A stretch of 64,000 nt of DNA from M3007 sp964646615 (GCA_964646615.1 CAZYEV010000085.1:1-64000), one strand, 5' to 3'; counted from the first letter of the stretch, positions 34,040 to 43,238 are shown. Notes: generated from the letters alone by a model not told the origin. Made by a program: numbers and translations.

Positions 34040-34360
34040 ATGGCATTTCTTTTATTTTACGTAACACATCCGGACGAAGAGACGGCGCGGCGCATTGCCG
34101 GCCAGATGGTGCAACAGCGGCTGGCGGCTTGCGCTAATGTTTTTCCCATTCAAAGCGTGTACTGGTGGGAAGGCGCTGTGCAAAGCGAAGGCGAATGGGT
34201 TTCTATACTGAAAACCAGCCTTGAGCGCGAGACGGATTTGGAAAGCGCCCTCCATGCCGTACACCCTTACCAGACGCCGTGCTTCCTGCGCTTCGAGGTG
34301 CGCGCTAACGAAGACTACGAGCACTGGATACGCGAAAGTACCGACGCAGACATACGATAA
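34040..34360 (+). CDS. cutA: CutA1 divalent-cation tolerance protein
   Basis: 106 residues from ATG 34040; the in-frame TTG at 34025 lies in the tandem repeat and is rejected. It is a ferredoxin-like trimer-forming family. Conserved segments are THPDEETARRIAGQMVQQRLAACANVFP, YWWEGAVQ and HPYQTPC. CutA1 is widespread, very stable and linked to copper tolerance in E. coli, but its molecular function remains unsettled. The small hairpin at 34376 follows. Confidence 0.95.
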   Translation: MAFLLFYVTHPDEETARRIAGQMVQQRLAACANVFPIQSVYWWEGAVQSEGEWVSILKTSLERETDLESALHAVHPYQTPCFLRFEVRANEDYEHWIRESTDADIR

Positions 34361-34375
34361 AAACACGAGGACACC

Positions 34376-34391
34376 AGCGCTCTTTAGCGCT
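34376..34391 (+). terminator. Small hairpin after cutA
   Basis: AGCGCT-CTTT-AGCGCT, a perfect 6-bp stem with a tetraloop, 16 bp after the stop. A close relative lies after the mfd-like gene at 51539. Confidence 0.5.
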
Positions 34392-34420
34392 TCAGCGTTC
34401 TCTCAACAGCACCGTTTTCT

Positions 34421-34951
34421 ATGCAAAAACACATTTTTATTATCGCCCTGACCTTTTTTCTGGCGCTGACGGCCAGCGCTCTGTCAGCTCAAGATACCTC
34501 CGCCGTGAAATGGTACACCTGGGAGGAGGCTGTTGCGCTGCACAAGAAGCGACCCAAGAAAATCTTCGTGGACACCTACACCGCCTGGTGCGGTTGGTGC
34601 AAGCGCATGGACAAGGTAACGTTCACTAACCCGGAGGTAGCCGCTTACCTGAACAAGCATTTTTACCCCGTGAAACTCGACGCCGAACAGCGCGCCGACA
34701 TTCATTTCAACGGCGAGGTGTTCAAATTTGTGGAAACGAGCAACGGCAAGGGCGTCCACACGCTGGCTTATTCGCTCTTAGACGGGCGCATGAGCTACCC
34801 CTCGATGGTGTACCTCAACGAAAAGTTTGAGCGCATCATGATATCGCCGGGCTACAAGGAAGCGCCCGACCTGCTCAAAGAGCTGCGCTTTGCCGCCGAA
34901 GAGGCGTACAAAACAACCACCTGGGAAGAATACCGCAACCGCAAGCCATAG
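34421..34951 (+). CDS. Exported thioredoxin-fold protein (Thioredoxin_7 type)
   Basis: 176 residues. A signal peptide ends near ALSAQ (about residue 24). The thioredoxin-like domain has the active site CGWC in TAWCGWCKRMDKVTF, followed by the typical cis-Pro region in RMSYPSMVYLNE. Proteins of this type reduce or isomerise disulfides, or handle cytochrome c haem thiols, in the periplasm and receive electrons from DsbD/CcdA; a DsbD is encoded at 39520. It is convergent with selD, with stops 9 bp apart. Confidence 0.87.
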   Translation: MQKHIFIIALTFFLALTASALSAQDTSAVKWYTWEEAVALHKKRPKKIFVDTYTAWCGWCKRMDKVTFTNPEVAAYLNKHFYPVKLDAEQRADIHFNGEVFKFVETSNGKGVHTLAYSLLDGRMSYPSMVYLNEKFERIMISPGYKEAPDLLKELRFAAEEAYKTTTWEEYRNRKP

Positions 34952-34960
34952 GCGCGGCGC

Positions 34961-36013
34961 TCACACCACGGTGATGACCGGCCCCTGGCGCTCGATGCAA
35001 AAGCCGAAGGGTTGGAGCGATAGGCCCTCTTGCGCGGCAGCGGCCTCGAATTCGGCTTCGCATCCTGCAGCAACGGCCACAAGCAGGCCACCGGCTGTTT
35101 GCGGGTCGGCCAGCAGGGCGCGCAGGCGTTCGTCTTCGACGCCGGCGATGTGCTGGCCGTAGCTGTCCCAGTTGCGCTGGGTGGCTGCCGGTACGCAGCG
35201 GTTTTGGATATAAAAATCGAGCACGTCGGGGGCCAGTAGCGGAATGCGGTCGGCATGAACGACAGCACTGACGCCGCTGGCGTCGCACATTTCCAACAGG
35301 TGGCCCAACAGGCCAAAGCCCGTAACGTCGGTCATGGCCTGAACGTAGGGCAGCTGCCCGAAGCGCGCGCCGGCCTTGTTGAGCGTTTTCATTACCTCCG
35401 GGGCCAGTTGGGCGTGCTCGGGGCGCAGCATGCCGTATTTCTGCGCAGTAGTCAGGATGCCCACGCCGATGGGTTTGGTCAGGTATAGTCGGGCACCGGG
35501 TTGTGCGCCGCTGTTGCGTTTCAGGTGCTCGATGCGCACGCGCCCACTGACGGCCAGGCCAAAAAGTGGTTCCGGGCTGTCCACACTGTGCCCACCAGCC
35601 AGCGGAATGCCGGCTGCTGCACAGGCGCGTCGCCCGCCCTGCACCACCTGGCCGGCCACCTCCACCGGGATGAAGTTGACGGGCCAGCCCAAAATGGCAA
35701 TAGCCATGAGCGGCTCCGCCCCCATGGCGTACACGTCGCTGATGGCATTGACGGCGGCGATGTAGCCGAAGGTCTCGGCATCGTCCACAATGGGCATGAA
35801 AAAGTCCGTCGTGCTCACTAAGGCCGTACCGTCGCCCAGGTCATACACAGCGGCGTCGTCGCGCGACTCGTGGCCCACCAGCAATTGTGGGAAGTGGCCT
35901 GCGGCTGCGTCGGCGCTGGCCTTCAGGATTCGGTCGAGCGCTTCGGGGGCGATTTTGCAGCCGCAACCGGCGCCGTGCGAAAACTGGGTAAGTTTGACTT
36001 CGTCGGTGAGCAT
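34961..36013 (-). CDS. selD: Selenide, water dikinase (selenophosphate synthetase)
   Basis: 350 residues. The catalytic N-terminus HGAGCGCK gives Cys17 and Lys20, the same positions as in E. coli SelD; the active residue is Cys, not selenocysteine. It makes selenophosphate from selenide and ATP, the donor for selenocysteine or for 2-selenouridine in tRNA. The AIRS-type ATP-binding and C-terminal domains are complete (ADPQTAGGLLVAV near the end). No selA, selB or mnmH gene is in the window. It starts 17 bp after a TonB-dependent receptor gene on the same strand and probably shares its transcript. Confidence 0.96.
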   Translation of the reverse strand: MLTDEVKLTQFSHGAGCGCKIAPEALDRILKASADAAAGHFPQLLVGHESRDDAAVYDLGDGTALVSTTDFFMPIVDDAETFGYIAAVNAISDVYAMGAEPLMAIAILGWPVNFIPVEVAGQVVQGGRRACAAAGIPLAGGHSVDSPEPLFGLAVSGRVRIEHLKRNSGAQPGARLYLTKPIGVGILTTAQKYGMLRPEHAQLAPEVMKTLNKAGARFGQLPYVQAMTDVTGFGLLGHLLEMCDASGVSAVVHADRIPLLAPDVLDFYIQNRCVPAATQRNWDSYGQHIAGVEDERLRALLADPQTAGGLLVAVAAGCEAEFEAAAAQEGLSLQPFGFCIERQGPVITVV

Positions 36014-36030
36014 AGCTCTTCGTTTCAGCG

Positions 36031-38316
36031 TTAGAACTGCACCGTCATGCTCAGGCTGGGCAGGATAGGCAGCTGGTTGACGCGCTGGTAGCGCACGCGG
36101 TCGAAGTAGAAGATGTTGGGCCGGTTGTAGAGGTTGGTGGCCGAAGCAATGATTTCCGCCTTGGCGTATTTGGTGAACGTAATGGTGCGTTTGACCGACA
36201 CATCTAAGCGGTGGTAGTAGGGCAGGCGACCGCCGTTGCGGGTGGTGGAGTAGAGGATGCCCAGGTCGCCGTTGCTCGTCAGCACATCGGTGTTGATGCC
36301 CTGACTGAAGTCAAAGACCGTGTAGAAGCCCTGGGTTTGAGTGAAGGGGAAGCCTGAGCCGAGGTTCCAGCGGGCGCCAAATTCCCATTCTTTTTTCGGG
36401 CCGGCCTGGTAGGTGGTTACGATGTTCATATTGTGCCGGCGGTCGAAGATGGGCGGGTATTCCTGCTGGCCGTCGAAGCGCGTTACGAAGGCGAAGGAGT
36501 AGGCGCCCCACACGTAGAAGCGTTTGGCTTCCCATTTGCCCGAAAAGTCAATGCCATAGGCTTTGCCCGTTTCCGTGATGTAGTTGGGTTCCTGCGGCAG
36601 GGTTTTGAAGCGGTTGAGTGCCAGCAGTTGGGTGAAGTCTTTGTAATAGCCCTCGATGTTGAGGTCAATGTTGTTGGTAACATCCACCTCGAAGCCGGCC
36701 ACGCCATGCACCGATTTTTGGAGGCGGTGGTCAATGCGCTCGGTGGTAGAGCCAGGCTTATAGACCGTCTCTTCGGGGCCGGAGAGGAAGCCGACGAAGA
36801 GGTTGACCACGTCGCGTTCGTTGACGGTGGCCAACAGGTTTTGCGAATACCATCCACCGGCGGCCTTGAGGCGGAAATTGTCAGTGACGTTGTACTTCAA
36901 GCCCAGGCGCGGTTCGGGCGAGATGTCGTTGAGCGACAGGTAGTACTGGAAGCGGAAGCCGGGTTCGATGACTAAGCGACCGATTTTGCGCTTCCAGCGC
37001 AAGTAGAAGGCCAGTTCGGTGGTGTTTTCGATTTGTTCGATTCGAAGACCGCGGAAGTTTTCAAAGGCGAAGTCGGTGCGGAAGCCGTTCAGTTCCAGGC
37101 CGTATCGGAATTCGCTGTTGCGGTCGAAGTTGGTGAAGTTGAGGGCGGCGAAGAAGCCATTGATGCCACTGGTACGGGGCTTGCGGTCGGCCTCCTGGAT
37201 GCGCGAGTCGTAGGCAGAATAGGTGAGCACGCCGTTGATGACTGTGTTGGAATTGGCCGGTATGAGGGTAAAGTCCATGCCACCGCCAGAGCTTTTCCAG
37301 CTGAAGTCGGCGATGTCGAAGCGTACGCCGTCGTCGTAGTTGAAGCCGAAGAAGTTGACTTTGCTGCCGCTGCCAGTCATGAGCGAGAGTTTGCCGTACA
37401 GGTCGCTGTATCGGAAGGGGATGCCGTCGCCATCGTTGACGTAGGGATACAGCTGCTTGCCTACGCGGTCAATAAGCGCCTGTTTGCCGGCGAGCACGAA
37501 GGAGACACTGCTGCCGCCGTCTTCGCGCAGCGGCACGATGGGGCCTTCCAGGATAGCGCGCGCCTGGAAAGGGCTGGCCGACACTAAGCCGGAGAGGCGT
37601 TTGCGGTTGCCCTCGCGCGTTTTCACATCCACGATGGCCGAGATGCGGCCGCCGTGTTCGGCATTAAAGCCGCCGGTGAGCACGTCCACGTTTCGGATGA
37701 GTTCCGTTTCGAAGACGGAGAAAAAGCCGATGCTGTGGAAGGGGTTGTAAATGGTCATGCCGTCGAGCAGGATGCGGTTTTGCACGGGCGATCCGCCGCG
37801 GATGTACAGCTGCCCGCCCTGGTCGCCGGTGAAGATGACGCCCGGCAACACGGTGAGGTACTGGGCAATGTCGGCCTGGCCACCGGTGGAGGGCAGCGAG
37901 CGAATTTGCTTGGGGGTTACGGAGATTTTGGAGATTTGAATTTCCGAGCGCGCCTGCTCCTTCTTGCCGCTGATGACGATTTCCTCCAGGCTCTGGCCGC
38001 TTTCCTGCAGGGTGATGTTTTTGAACACCACCTCGCCACCCTTGACGGGGATTTCCAGCACGAAGTCGTCGTAGCCGACATACGTTACTTTGAGCCGATA
38101 GGTGCCGGGCGGCAAATCGGAGATGGAGAAGAAGCCGTTGATATCGGTGGCGGTGCCGCGGGTTTCGGGGCCTTCTACCTGCACGGTGGCAAAGGCTACC
38201 GGTTGGGCCGTTTCTTTCTCGAATACGTTGCCGCGGATAGCGCCACGGTTGGGTTTTTGGGCCAGCAGGGGCGCCGACAGCCCCAGCAGCAGGAACAGCA
38301 AGAAGTAGTTTTTCAT
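36031..38316 (-). CDS. TonB-dependent outer-membrane receptor with carboxypeptidase-regulatory N-terminal domain
   Basis: 761 residues from ATG 38316, which opens a signal peptide ending LLAQ. The promoter at 38351 excludes the longer start. Residues about 25-105 form the CarboxypepD_reg-like Ig domain (RGNVFEKETAQPVAFATVQV). The plug lies at about 125-235 (QYLTVLPGVIFTGDQGGQLYIRGGSPVQNRILLDGMTIYNP, split by conserved Gly). The rest is a 22-strand-type barrel ending SLSMTVQF with the terminal Phe. No SusD partner is present, so it is more likely a siderophore, metal or cofactor receptor than a glycan SusC. selD follows 17 bp downstream. Confidence 0.92.
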   Translation of the reverse strand: MKNYFLLFLLLGLSAPLLAQKPNRGAIRGNVFEKETAQPVAFATVQVEGPETRGTATDINGFFSISDLPPGTYRLKVTYVGYDDFVLEIPVKGGEVVFKNITLQESGQSLEEIVISGKKEQARSEIQISKISVTPKQIRSLPSTGGQADIAQYLTVLPGVIFTGDQGGQLYIRGGSPVQNRILLDGMTIYNPFHSIGFFSVFETELIRNVDVLTGGFNAEHGGRISAIVDVKTREGNRKRLSGLVSASPFQARAILEGPIVPLREDGGSSVSFVLAGKQALIDRVGKQLYPYVNDGDGIPFRYSDLYGKLSLMTGSGSKVNFFGFNYDDGVRFDIADFSWKSSGGGMDFTLIPANSNTVINGVLTYSAYDSRIQEADRKPRTSGINGFFAALNFTNFDRNSEFRYGLELNGFRTDFAFENFRGLRIEQIENTTELAFYLRWKRKIGRLVIEPGFRFQYYLSLNDISPEPRLGLKYNVTDNFRLKAAGGWYSQNLLATVNERDVVNLFVGFLSGPEETVYKPGSTTERIDHRLQKSVHGVAGFEVDVTNNIDLNIEGYYKDFTQLLALNRFKTLPQEPNYITETGKAYGIDFSGKWEAKRFYVWGAYSFAFVTRFDGQQEYPPIFDRRHNMNIVTTYQAGPKKEWEFGARWNLGSGFPFTQTQGFYTVFDFSQGINTDVLTSNGDLGILYSTTRNGGRLPYYHRLDVSVKRTITFTKYAKAEIIASATNLYNRPNIFYFDRVRYQRVNQLPILPSLSMTVQF

Positions 38317-38350
38317 CGCTAAAAATGCGCCTATGTTTATTTGCAGGCGG

Positions 38351-38358
38351 CAAAGGTA
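38351..38358 (-). promoter_or_regulatory. -7 element (TACCTTTG) for the TonB receptor-selD unit
   Basis: Exact TAnnTTTG match on the minus strand, 35 nt before the ATG at 38316. Confidence 0.65.
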
Positions 38359-38431
38359 GCCATGCCCGTTTGTTGTTGGCGTTGCCAAATGCCAGCAAGC
38401 GACAAAGAGGCGTTTTATGCTGCCAAAATCC

Positions 38432-38439
38432 TATCTTTG
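38432..38439 (+). promoter_or_regulatory. -7 element (TATCTTTG) for the 38476 gene
   Basis: Exact TAnnTTTG match 37 bp before the ATG, divergent from the receptor promoter. Confidence 0.65.
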
Positions 38440-38475
38440 AGCGCATGACCGCCATCCTTTCTCAACACAAAGCCT

Positions 38476-39363
38476 ATGACAAAGACGTCGCTCTTCTTCT
38501 GGTTTGCATGTTTTATCCCGGGCTTGTCGCCATTCCTGGCAGCCCAAAGCCCAGACAGTCTTATGCGGAGGATAGGCTCGCATTACCTAAAACCCGACAT
38601 GGTGCTCATTCGCGGCGGCACCTTTAGCATGGGCTGTACTGCCGAACAGCGCGAATGCTGGGACGACGAAAAGCCTGTAGGCCGCGTAACGGTGAGCGAT
38701 TTCTACCTCGGCAAATACGAAGTAACCTTTGACGAATACGATGCCTTTTGCGACGCCACCGGCCGCCCCAGACCTTACGACTGGCAGTGGGGGCGCGGTC
38801 GGCGGCCGGTCGTTGACGTCAGCTGGTTCGACGCCATAGCCTACTGCAACTGGCTGAGCGAACAGGAGGGCCTGACACCCGTGTACACCCTCGACAGCGC
38901 CCGCGTAACGGCTAACTGGAACGCCAACGGCTATCGCCTGCCCACAGAGGCCGAATGGGAATACGCCGCGCGCGGCGGCAGTGCCAAAGCCGCGCTGTTT
39001 GGCAACAGCAAAAACGTAGCCGACCCTCGGGACATCAACTTTAAACCGGACAACAAAAAAGGCCTCTCTGTGCCGGGCGAATACCGCGAAAGAACCGTGC
39101 CAGTAGGCAGCCTGAACAGCCCCAACGCCCTGGGGCTACACGACTTGAGCGGCAACGTTTGGGAATGGTGCTGGGATTGGTTCGGCCCTTACCCCAGAGG
39201 CAGCCGCACCGATTACCGCGGCCCCGACGCCGGCATCACCCGCGTTGTGCGCGGTGGCTCGTGGGCATATCCCACCCAGTACATCCGCACAGCCTTCCGA
39301 CACAACTATACTCCTGGCGGACGCGCCAACGACGTAGGCTTTCGCCTGACCCGAACGCCCTGA
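38476..39363 (+). CDS. Secreted formylglycine-generating-enzyme-fold (SUMF1) protein
   Basis: 295 residues. A signal peptide ends near FLAAQ. The SUMF1/FGE fold is complete, with IRGGTFSMGC, DEKPVGRVTVSDFYLGKYEVTFDEY, RLPTEAEWEYAARGG, GNVWEWCWDW and the end VGFRLTR. Bacteroidota use this fold in GldJ/GldK motility lipoproteins and in many uncharacterised secreted proteins. True formylglycine-generating enzymes have a C-terminal Cys pair for copper or thiol chemistry, which is not evident here, so enzymatic sulfatase activation is unlikely. No lipobox is present. Confidence 0.87.
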   Translation: MTKTSLFFWFACFIPGLSPFLAAQSPDSLMRRIGSHYLKPDMVLIRGGTFSMGCTAEQRECWDDEKPVGRVTVSDFYLGKYEVTFDEYDAFCDATGRPRPYDWQWGRGRRPVVDVSWFDAIAYCNWLSEQEGLTPVYTLDSARVTANWNANGYRLPTEAEWEYAARGGSAKAALFGNSKNVADPRDINFKPDNKKGLSVPGEYRERTVPVGSLNSPNALGLHDLSGNVWEWCWDWFGPYPRGSRTDYRGPDAGITRVVRGGSWAYPTQYIRTAFRHNYTPGGRANDVGFRLTRTP

Positions 39364-39519
39364 ACTGCGGTGACAAAACACACGGCCGCGCAATTTTTTT
39401 CTGAATTTAACACTTGCCCTACACGCCGGTTAAAGTTCTTTTAAAGACAAAAGTCCGCCTTAAGGCCGGCAAAAACGCCGTTTCTTTGCACCCTGATTCT
39501 TAACGAACTTTTCAGAAGT

Positions 39520-41658
39520 ATGAGACTCCGCCTGATTGTCTGGTTGTTGACGGCTACCCTGTCCTCTGCGATACTCACTGCCCAAAATCCTGCCCGTTGG
39601 TCGTTTTCCACCAAAGAAATTGGCAATGGCGAGTATGATCTGATCTTCACCCTGACCCTTACAGAAGGCTGGAATGCCTACTCGCAATTCCTGGAAAGCG
39701 AAGACGGGCCAGTGCCGACCTCGTTCACCTTCGAGGACGGGCCGCACTACCAACGCAAAGGCCAGGTGAAGGAGAGCGGTAACAAGTTCACCAAATACGA
39801 CAACGTGTTTGGCATGAACCTGACCAAATTCGCCGGCACAGGCATCTTCACGCAGCGTGTGGTCGTTACCGACCCGAGCAAGCCCATCAAAGGCTACCTG
39901 ACCTACATGGTCTGCAATGACGAAATGTGTTTGCCGCCGCGCGATGTGGATTTCTCCTTCACGGTTACGCCCTCGGGCAGCACCGGCGCCAAACCCAGCG
40001 CCACCCCTGACCAGCCAAATACGGCTCCGACTACCCCTGGCGGCAATGTTCCCGAAATCCCAACGCCTGATGACCAGGCGGCCATCAGCCCGGCGCCGGG
40101 AGCAGTTACCCCACCTAACGATCCCAATTTTCAGGGCTTTTTCAACTCGAAGCGCGACATCAACCCGCAGGAGTACGTCAGCCAGTGCGCTGCCGAGCCC
40201 GAAGAAAGTGGCTCCGGCTGGTGGGTGTTCATCGCCGGCTTCATCGGCGGCCTCATCGCCTTGCTGACACCGTGCGTATTTCCGATGATACCACTGACGG
40301 TGAGTTTCTTCACCAAGCGCTCGCGCGACCGCGCTACCGGCCTGCGCAACGCCCTGTGGTACAGCGCCAGCATCGTGGTCATCTACGTGAGCATCGGCAT
40401 CCTACTCACGGCCCTGTTTGGCCCAACCATCCTGAACGAGATGAGCACGGACATGTACTTCAACCTGCTCTTCTTCGCCGTGTTTGTGGTGTTTGCGCTG
40501 TCCTTCTTCGGTTTGTTTGAAATCACGTTGCCCTCGTCTTGGGTAGATCGCAGCGACCGCATGGCCGACAAGGGCGGCCTGCTCGGCATTTTCTTCATGG
40601 CCTTCACGCTGGCATTGGTGTCATTTTCTTGCACCGGCCCCATTGTGGGTACGCTGTTGGTCGAGACGGCCCGCTCCAACGCCGGCGATGCGCTCTTTGG
40701 CATCATCCCGCTGCGCCCACTCATCGGCATGACGGGCTTCGGGCTGGCCCTGGCCCTGCCTTTCGGCCTGTTTGCCATGTTCCCCGGCTGGCTGCAGAGC
40801 CTGCCCAAATCAGGTAACTGGATGGACAACGTAAAAGCCACGCTGGGCTTTGTAGAGCTGGCACTGGCGCTCAAATTCCTGAGCACCGCCGACATGGTGC
40901 GCCACTGGGGCATCCTCAAATTTGAACTTTTCCTCGGCTTGTGGTTCATCATCGCCCTCGGGCTCGGGCTTTACCAATTGGGCCTGCTGCCGTTTTTGAA
41001 AGGCGCCTCAGGCCGCCCAGGCATCGGGCGCCTCGTTACGGCCGGCCTGGCCTTGTGGTTTGCCGGCTATTTGGGTTACGGCCTGTTCAATTATCAGTCC
41101 CTGAGCCTGCTGAGCGGCATCGCCCCGCCAGTGCATTACAACTACTTCCGCCCGATGGACTGCCCGCACCAACTGGACTGCTACCACGACTTCGACGAAG
41201 CCGCACGCATAGCGAAGATGGAAAACAAGCCCATCTTCGTGGACTTCACCGGCTACGGCTGCGTCAATTGCCGCAAGATGGAGGAAAACGTGTGGAACAA
41301 AAAGGAAATCCTGGCCCTCCTGCGCGACCGCTACGTAGTGGCCTCCCTCTACGTGGACGACCAGGCACGCCTCTTCCCTGACGACCGCCAGAAATACCTG
41401 CTCGACCAGCATACCGGCGAAAAAATCCGCACCGTCGGCGGCAAATGGAGCAGCTTCCAGATCAACAACTTCCAGCGCAATTCCCAACCCTGGTACGTAC
41501 TGATGCACCACGACGGCAAAACCCTGCTCAACCAGCCCCGAGGCTATACGCCTGACGCCGACGAGTACCGCAGCTTCTTGGAGTGCGGCCTGGCAGCCTT
41601 TGCCCAGTTGCAGGAGCGCCAGAACGCTCCAGCGCTCATCGGCAAATCAGAACAGTAG
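39520..41658 (+). CDS. dsbD: Thiol:disulfide interchange protein DsbD
   Basis: 712 residues with all three DsbD modules. After a signal peptide, an N-terminal Ig-like domain (about 20-150) leads into a Pro/Thr-rich linker at about 155-200. The eight-helix CcdA-like membrane domain follows at about 230-530, with redox Cys252 (LLTPCVFPMIP) and Cys371 (SFSCTGPIVG). The C-terminal thioredoxin domain has CVNC at 581-584. It carries electrons from cytoplasmic thioredoxin to periplasmic thiol proteins, plausibly including the thioredoxin encoded at 34421. A degenerate -7 (TTTCTTTG, about 39481) lies upstream. Confidence 0.93.
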   Translation: MRLRLIVWLLTATLSSAILTAQNPARWSFSTKEIGNGEYDLIFTLTLTEGWNAYSQFLESEDGPVPTSFTFEDGPHYQRKGQVKESGNKFTKYDNVFGMNLTKFAGTGIFTQRVVVTDPSKPIKGYLTYMVCNDEMCLPPRDVDFSFTVTPSGSTGAKPSATPDQPNTAPTTPGGNVPEIPTPDDQAAISPAPGAVTPPNDPNFQGFFNSKRDINPQEYVSQCAAEPEESGSGWWVFIAGFIGGLIALLTPCVFPMIPLTVSFFTKRSRDRATGLRNALWYSASIVVIYVSIGILLTALFGPTILNEMSTDMYFNLLFFAVFVVFALSFFGLFEITLPSSWVDRSDRMADKGGLLGIFFMAFTLALVSFSCTGPIVGTLLVETARSNAGDALFGIIPLRPLIGMTGFGLALALPFGLFAMFPGWLQSLPKSGNWMDNVKATLGFVELALALKFLSTADMVRHWGILKFELFLGLWFIIALGLGLYQLGLLPFLKGASGRPGIGRLVTAGLALWFAGYLGYGLFNYQSLSLLSGIAPPVHYNYFRPMDCPHQLDCYHDFDEAARIAKMENKPIFVDFTGYGCVNCRKMEENVWNKKEILALLRDRYVVASLYVDDQARLFPDDRQKYLLDQHTGEKIRTVGGKWSSFQINNFQRNSQPWYVLMHHDGKTLLNQPRGYTPDADEYRSFLECGLAAFAQLQERQNAPALIGKSEQ

Positions 41659-41690
41659 AGCCCAGTTCCCTTTCCTTGCTCCAGCATTCA

Positions 41691-41728
41691 CCGGCGGGCG
41701 GCGGACTGCACAGTCGGCCGCCCGCTGG
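41691..41728. terminator. Long nearly perfect hairpin after dsbD
   Basis: Outer stem of 12 bp (11 paired: CCGGCGGGCGGC against GCCGCCCGCTGG), then an inner 5-bp stem GACTG/CAGTC with a 2-nt loop. No T-run follows, so it may protect or pause rather than terminate. Confidence 0.5.
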
Positions 41729-41797
41729 CATTGGGTGTATAGCCCAACCCGCAGCGGACATTTTTAAGGTGAAAAGGCCTCAATAAGTCGGGGCACT

Positions 41798-41805
41798 TAC
41801 TTTTG
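41798..41805 (+). promoter_or_regulatory. -7 element (TACTTTTG) for the symporter gene
   Basis: Exact TAnnTTTG match 30 bp before ATG 41828 and 72 bp before ATG 41870. Confidence 0.6.
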
Positions 41806-41827
41806 CAACCGTCAGGCGGCATGCAAG

Positions 41828-43198
41828 ATGCAGCGTGTCTCATCGGAAAAGCCGCCTTGCAGCCTGCCTATGCCCTGGTACCGCCAACTCCACTGGCAAA
41901 TCATTCTGGGCCTCGTCCTGGGCCTCGTCTTTGGCATTGTCGCCGCCGCCAACGGCTGGCTGACCTTTGTCAAGCACTGGATAGCACCTTTCGGCGACAT
42001 CTTCCTCAATGCGCTCAAACTCGTAGCCGTGCCGCTGGTACTGGGTTCGCTCATCACGGGCGTAACCTCTCTGTCGGATGTAGGCAAACTGGGCCGCATG
42101 GGCGGCAAAACCATAGCGCTCTATGTCGTTACCACAGCAGTAGCCATTACGATTGGCTTAGTGCTGGCCAATGTGGTGCAGCCCGGCAAATTCCTGCCTG
42201 CGCAGATGCGCGACGAACTGATGGCGGCGTACAGCGGCGACGTCGAGGCCAACCGCCAAAAGGTTCAGGACGTGGAAAAAGGCGGCCCGCTCAAAATCCT
42301 GACGGACATGGTGCCGTCCAATATCTTTAGCGCCGCCTCCAACAACAGCAACATGCTGCAGGTCGTATTTTTTGCCATCTTTTTTGGCGTTGGCCTGCTG
42401 CAGGTGCCCGAAAAGCGCGCCCGTCCACTGATACGCTTCTTCCGAAGCCTGAGCGATGTGAGCATCCGGTTGGTGGATATCATCATGCTTATGGCTCCGC
42501 TGGGTGTCTTTGCCCTTATGGCCAACACCATCGCCGTGGCCTCCAAGGGCGACTTGAACCAGCTGGCCGGCTTACTCCGCGGGCTGCTGGTCTATTGCCT
42601 GACGGTAGCTGGTGGCCTGGCTCTGCACACGTTTGGTATCTATGGCTTGGTGTTGCGGTTGTTTTCCAAAATGTCGTTCCGAAAATTCCTGAGCGGCATC
42701 AGCAAAGCGCAATTAGTCGCCTTTTCCACCAGCAGCAGCGGCGCTACCCTGCCGGTTACGATGGAATGCTGCGAAGAGAAGTTGGGCGTCTCCGAAGAGG
42801 TCTCGTCCTTCGTGCTGCCTCTCGGCGCCACCATCAACATGGACGGCACCGCGCTTTACCAGGGCGTAGCAGCCGTATTCATCGCCCAGTCCATGGGCAT
42901 GGACCTGGGCCTCGCTGCCCAGCTGAACATCCTGCTGCTGGCCGTCATGGCCTCCATTGGCACGGCCGCCGTGCCCGGAGCGGGCGTAGTCATGCTCATC
43001 ATCATTCTGGAGAGCATCGGCGTGCCCAGCGCTGGCATCGCGCTCATCCTGGGCGTAGACCGCATTCTCGACATGCTCCGCACGGTAACCAACATCACGG
43101 GCGACTGCACCGTAGCTGTCAGCGTGGCCGCCTCAGAGGGGCAATTGCGCCCTGTGAAGCCTGACTCGGAACAGGACGAAATTCGCCTGAAAAAATAA
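41828..43198 (+). CDS. Dicarboxylate/amino acid:cation symporter (SDF/DAACS family)
   Basis: 456 residues from ATG 41828, or 442 from ATG 41870, which opens MPWYRQLHWQI and may be the true start. There are eight membrane helices with re-entrant loops. Substrate motifs are SSSGATLPVT (HP1, serine-rich), NMDGTALYQ (TM7) and the HP2 region PGAGVVML. It imports glutamate/aspartate or C4-dicarboxylates with Na+ or H+ across the inner membrane; specificity is not readable. It ends at a terminator shared with the convergent tRNA gene. Confidence 0.92.
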   Translation: MQRVSSEKPPCSLPMPWYRQLHWQIILGLVLGLVFGIVAAANGWLTFVKHWIAPFGDIFLNALKLVAVPLVLGSLITGVTSLSDVGKLGRMGGKTIALYVVTTAVAITIGLVLANVVQPGKFLPAQMRDELMAAYSGDVEANRQKVQDVEKGGPLKILTDMVPSNIFSAASNNSNMLQVVFFAIFFGVGLLQVPEKRARPLIRFFRSLSDVSIRLVDIIMLMAPLGVFALMANTIAVASKGDLNQLAGLLRGLLVYCLTVAGGLALHTFGIYGLVLRLFSKMSFRKFLSGISKAQLVAFSTSSSGATLPVTMECCEEKLGVSEEVSSFVLPLGATINMDGTALYQGVAAVFIAQSMGMDLGLAAQLNILLLAVMASIGTAAVPGAGVVMLIIILESIGVPSAGIALILGVDRILDMLRTVTNITGDCTVAVSVAASEGQLRPVKPDSEQDEIRLKK

Positions 43199-43200
43199 AA

Positions 43201-43231
43201 AAGCCCGTCGTGTGCACAGCACTTCGGGCTT
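43201..43231. terminator. Bidirectional terminator between the symporter and tRNA-Met genes
   Basis: Outer stem AAGCCCG/CGGGCTT with an inner TGTGC/GCAC pairing. On the minus strand it is followed by TTTTTATTTTTT, an ideal tail for the tRNA transcript. Confidence 0.85.
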
Positions 43232-43238
43232 CCGTTTG

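Noticed and set aside
38476..39363. GldJ/GldK motility protein
   Set aside because: It has the same fold, but no lipobox, is shorter than GldJ/GldK and has no gld neighbours.
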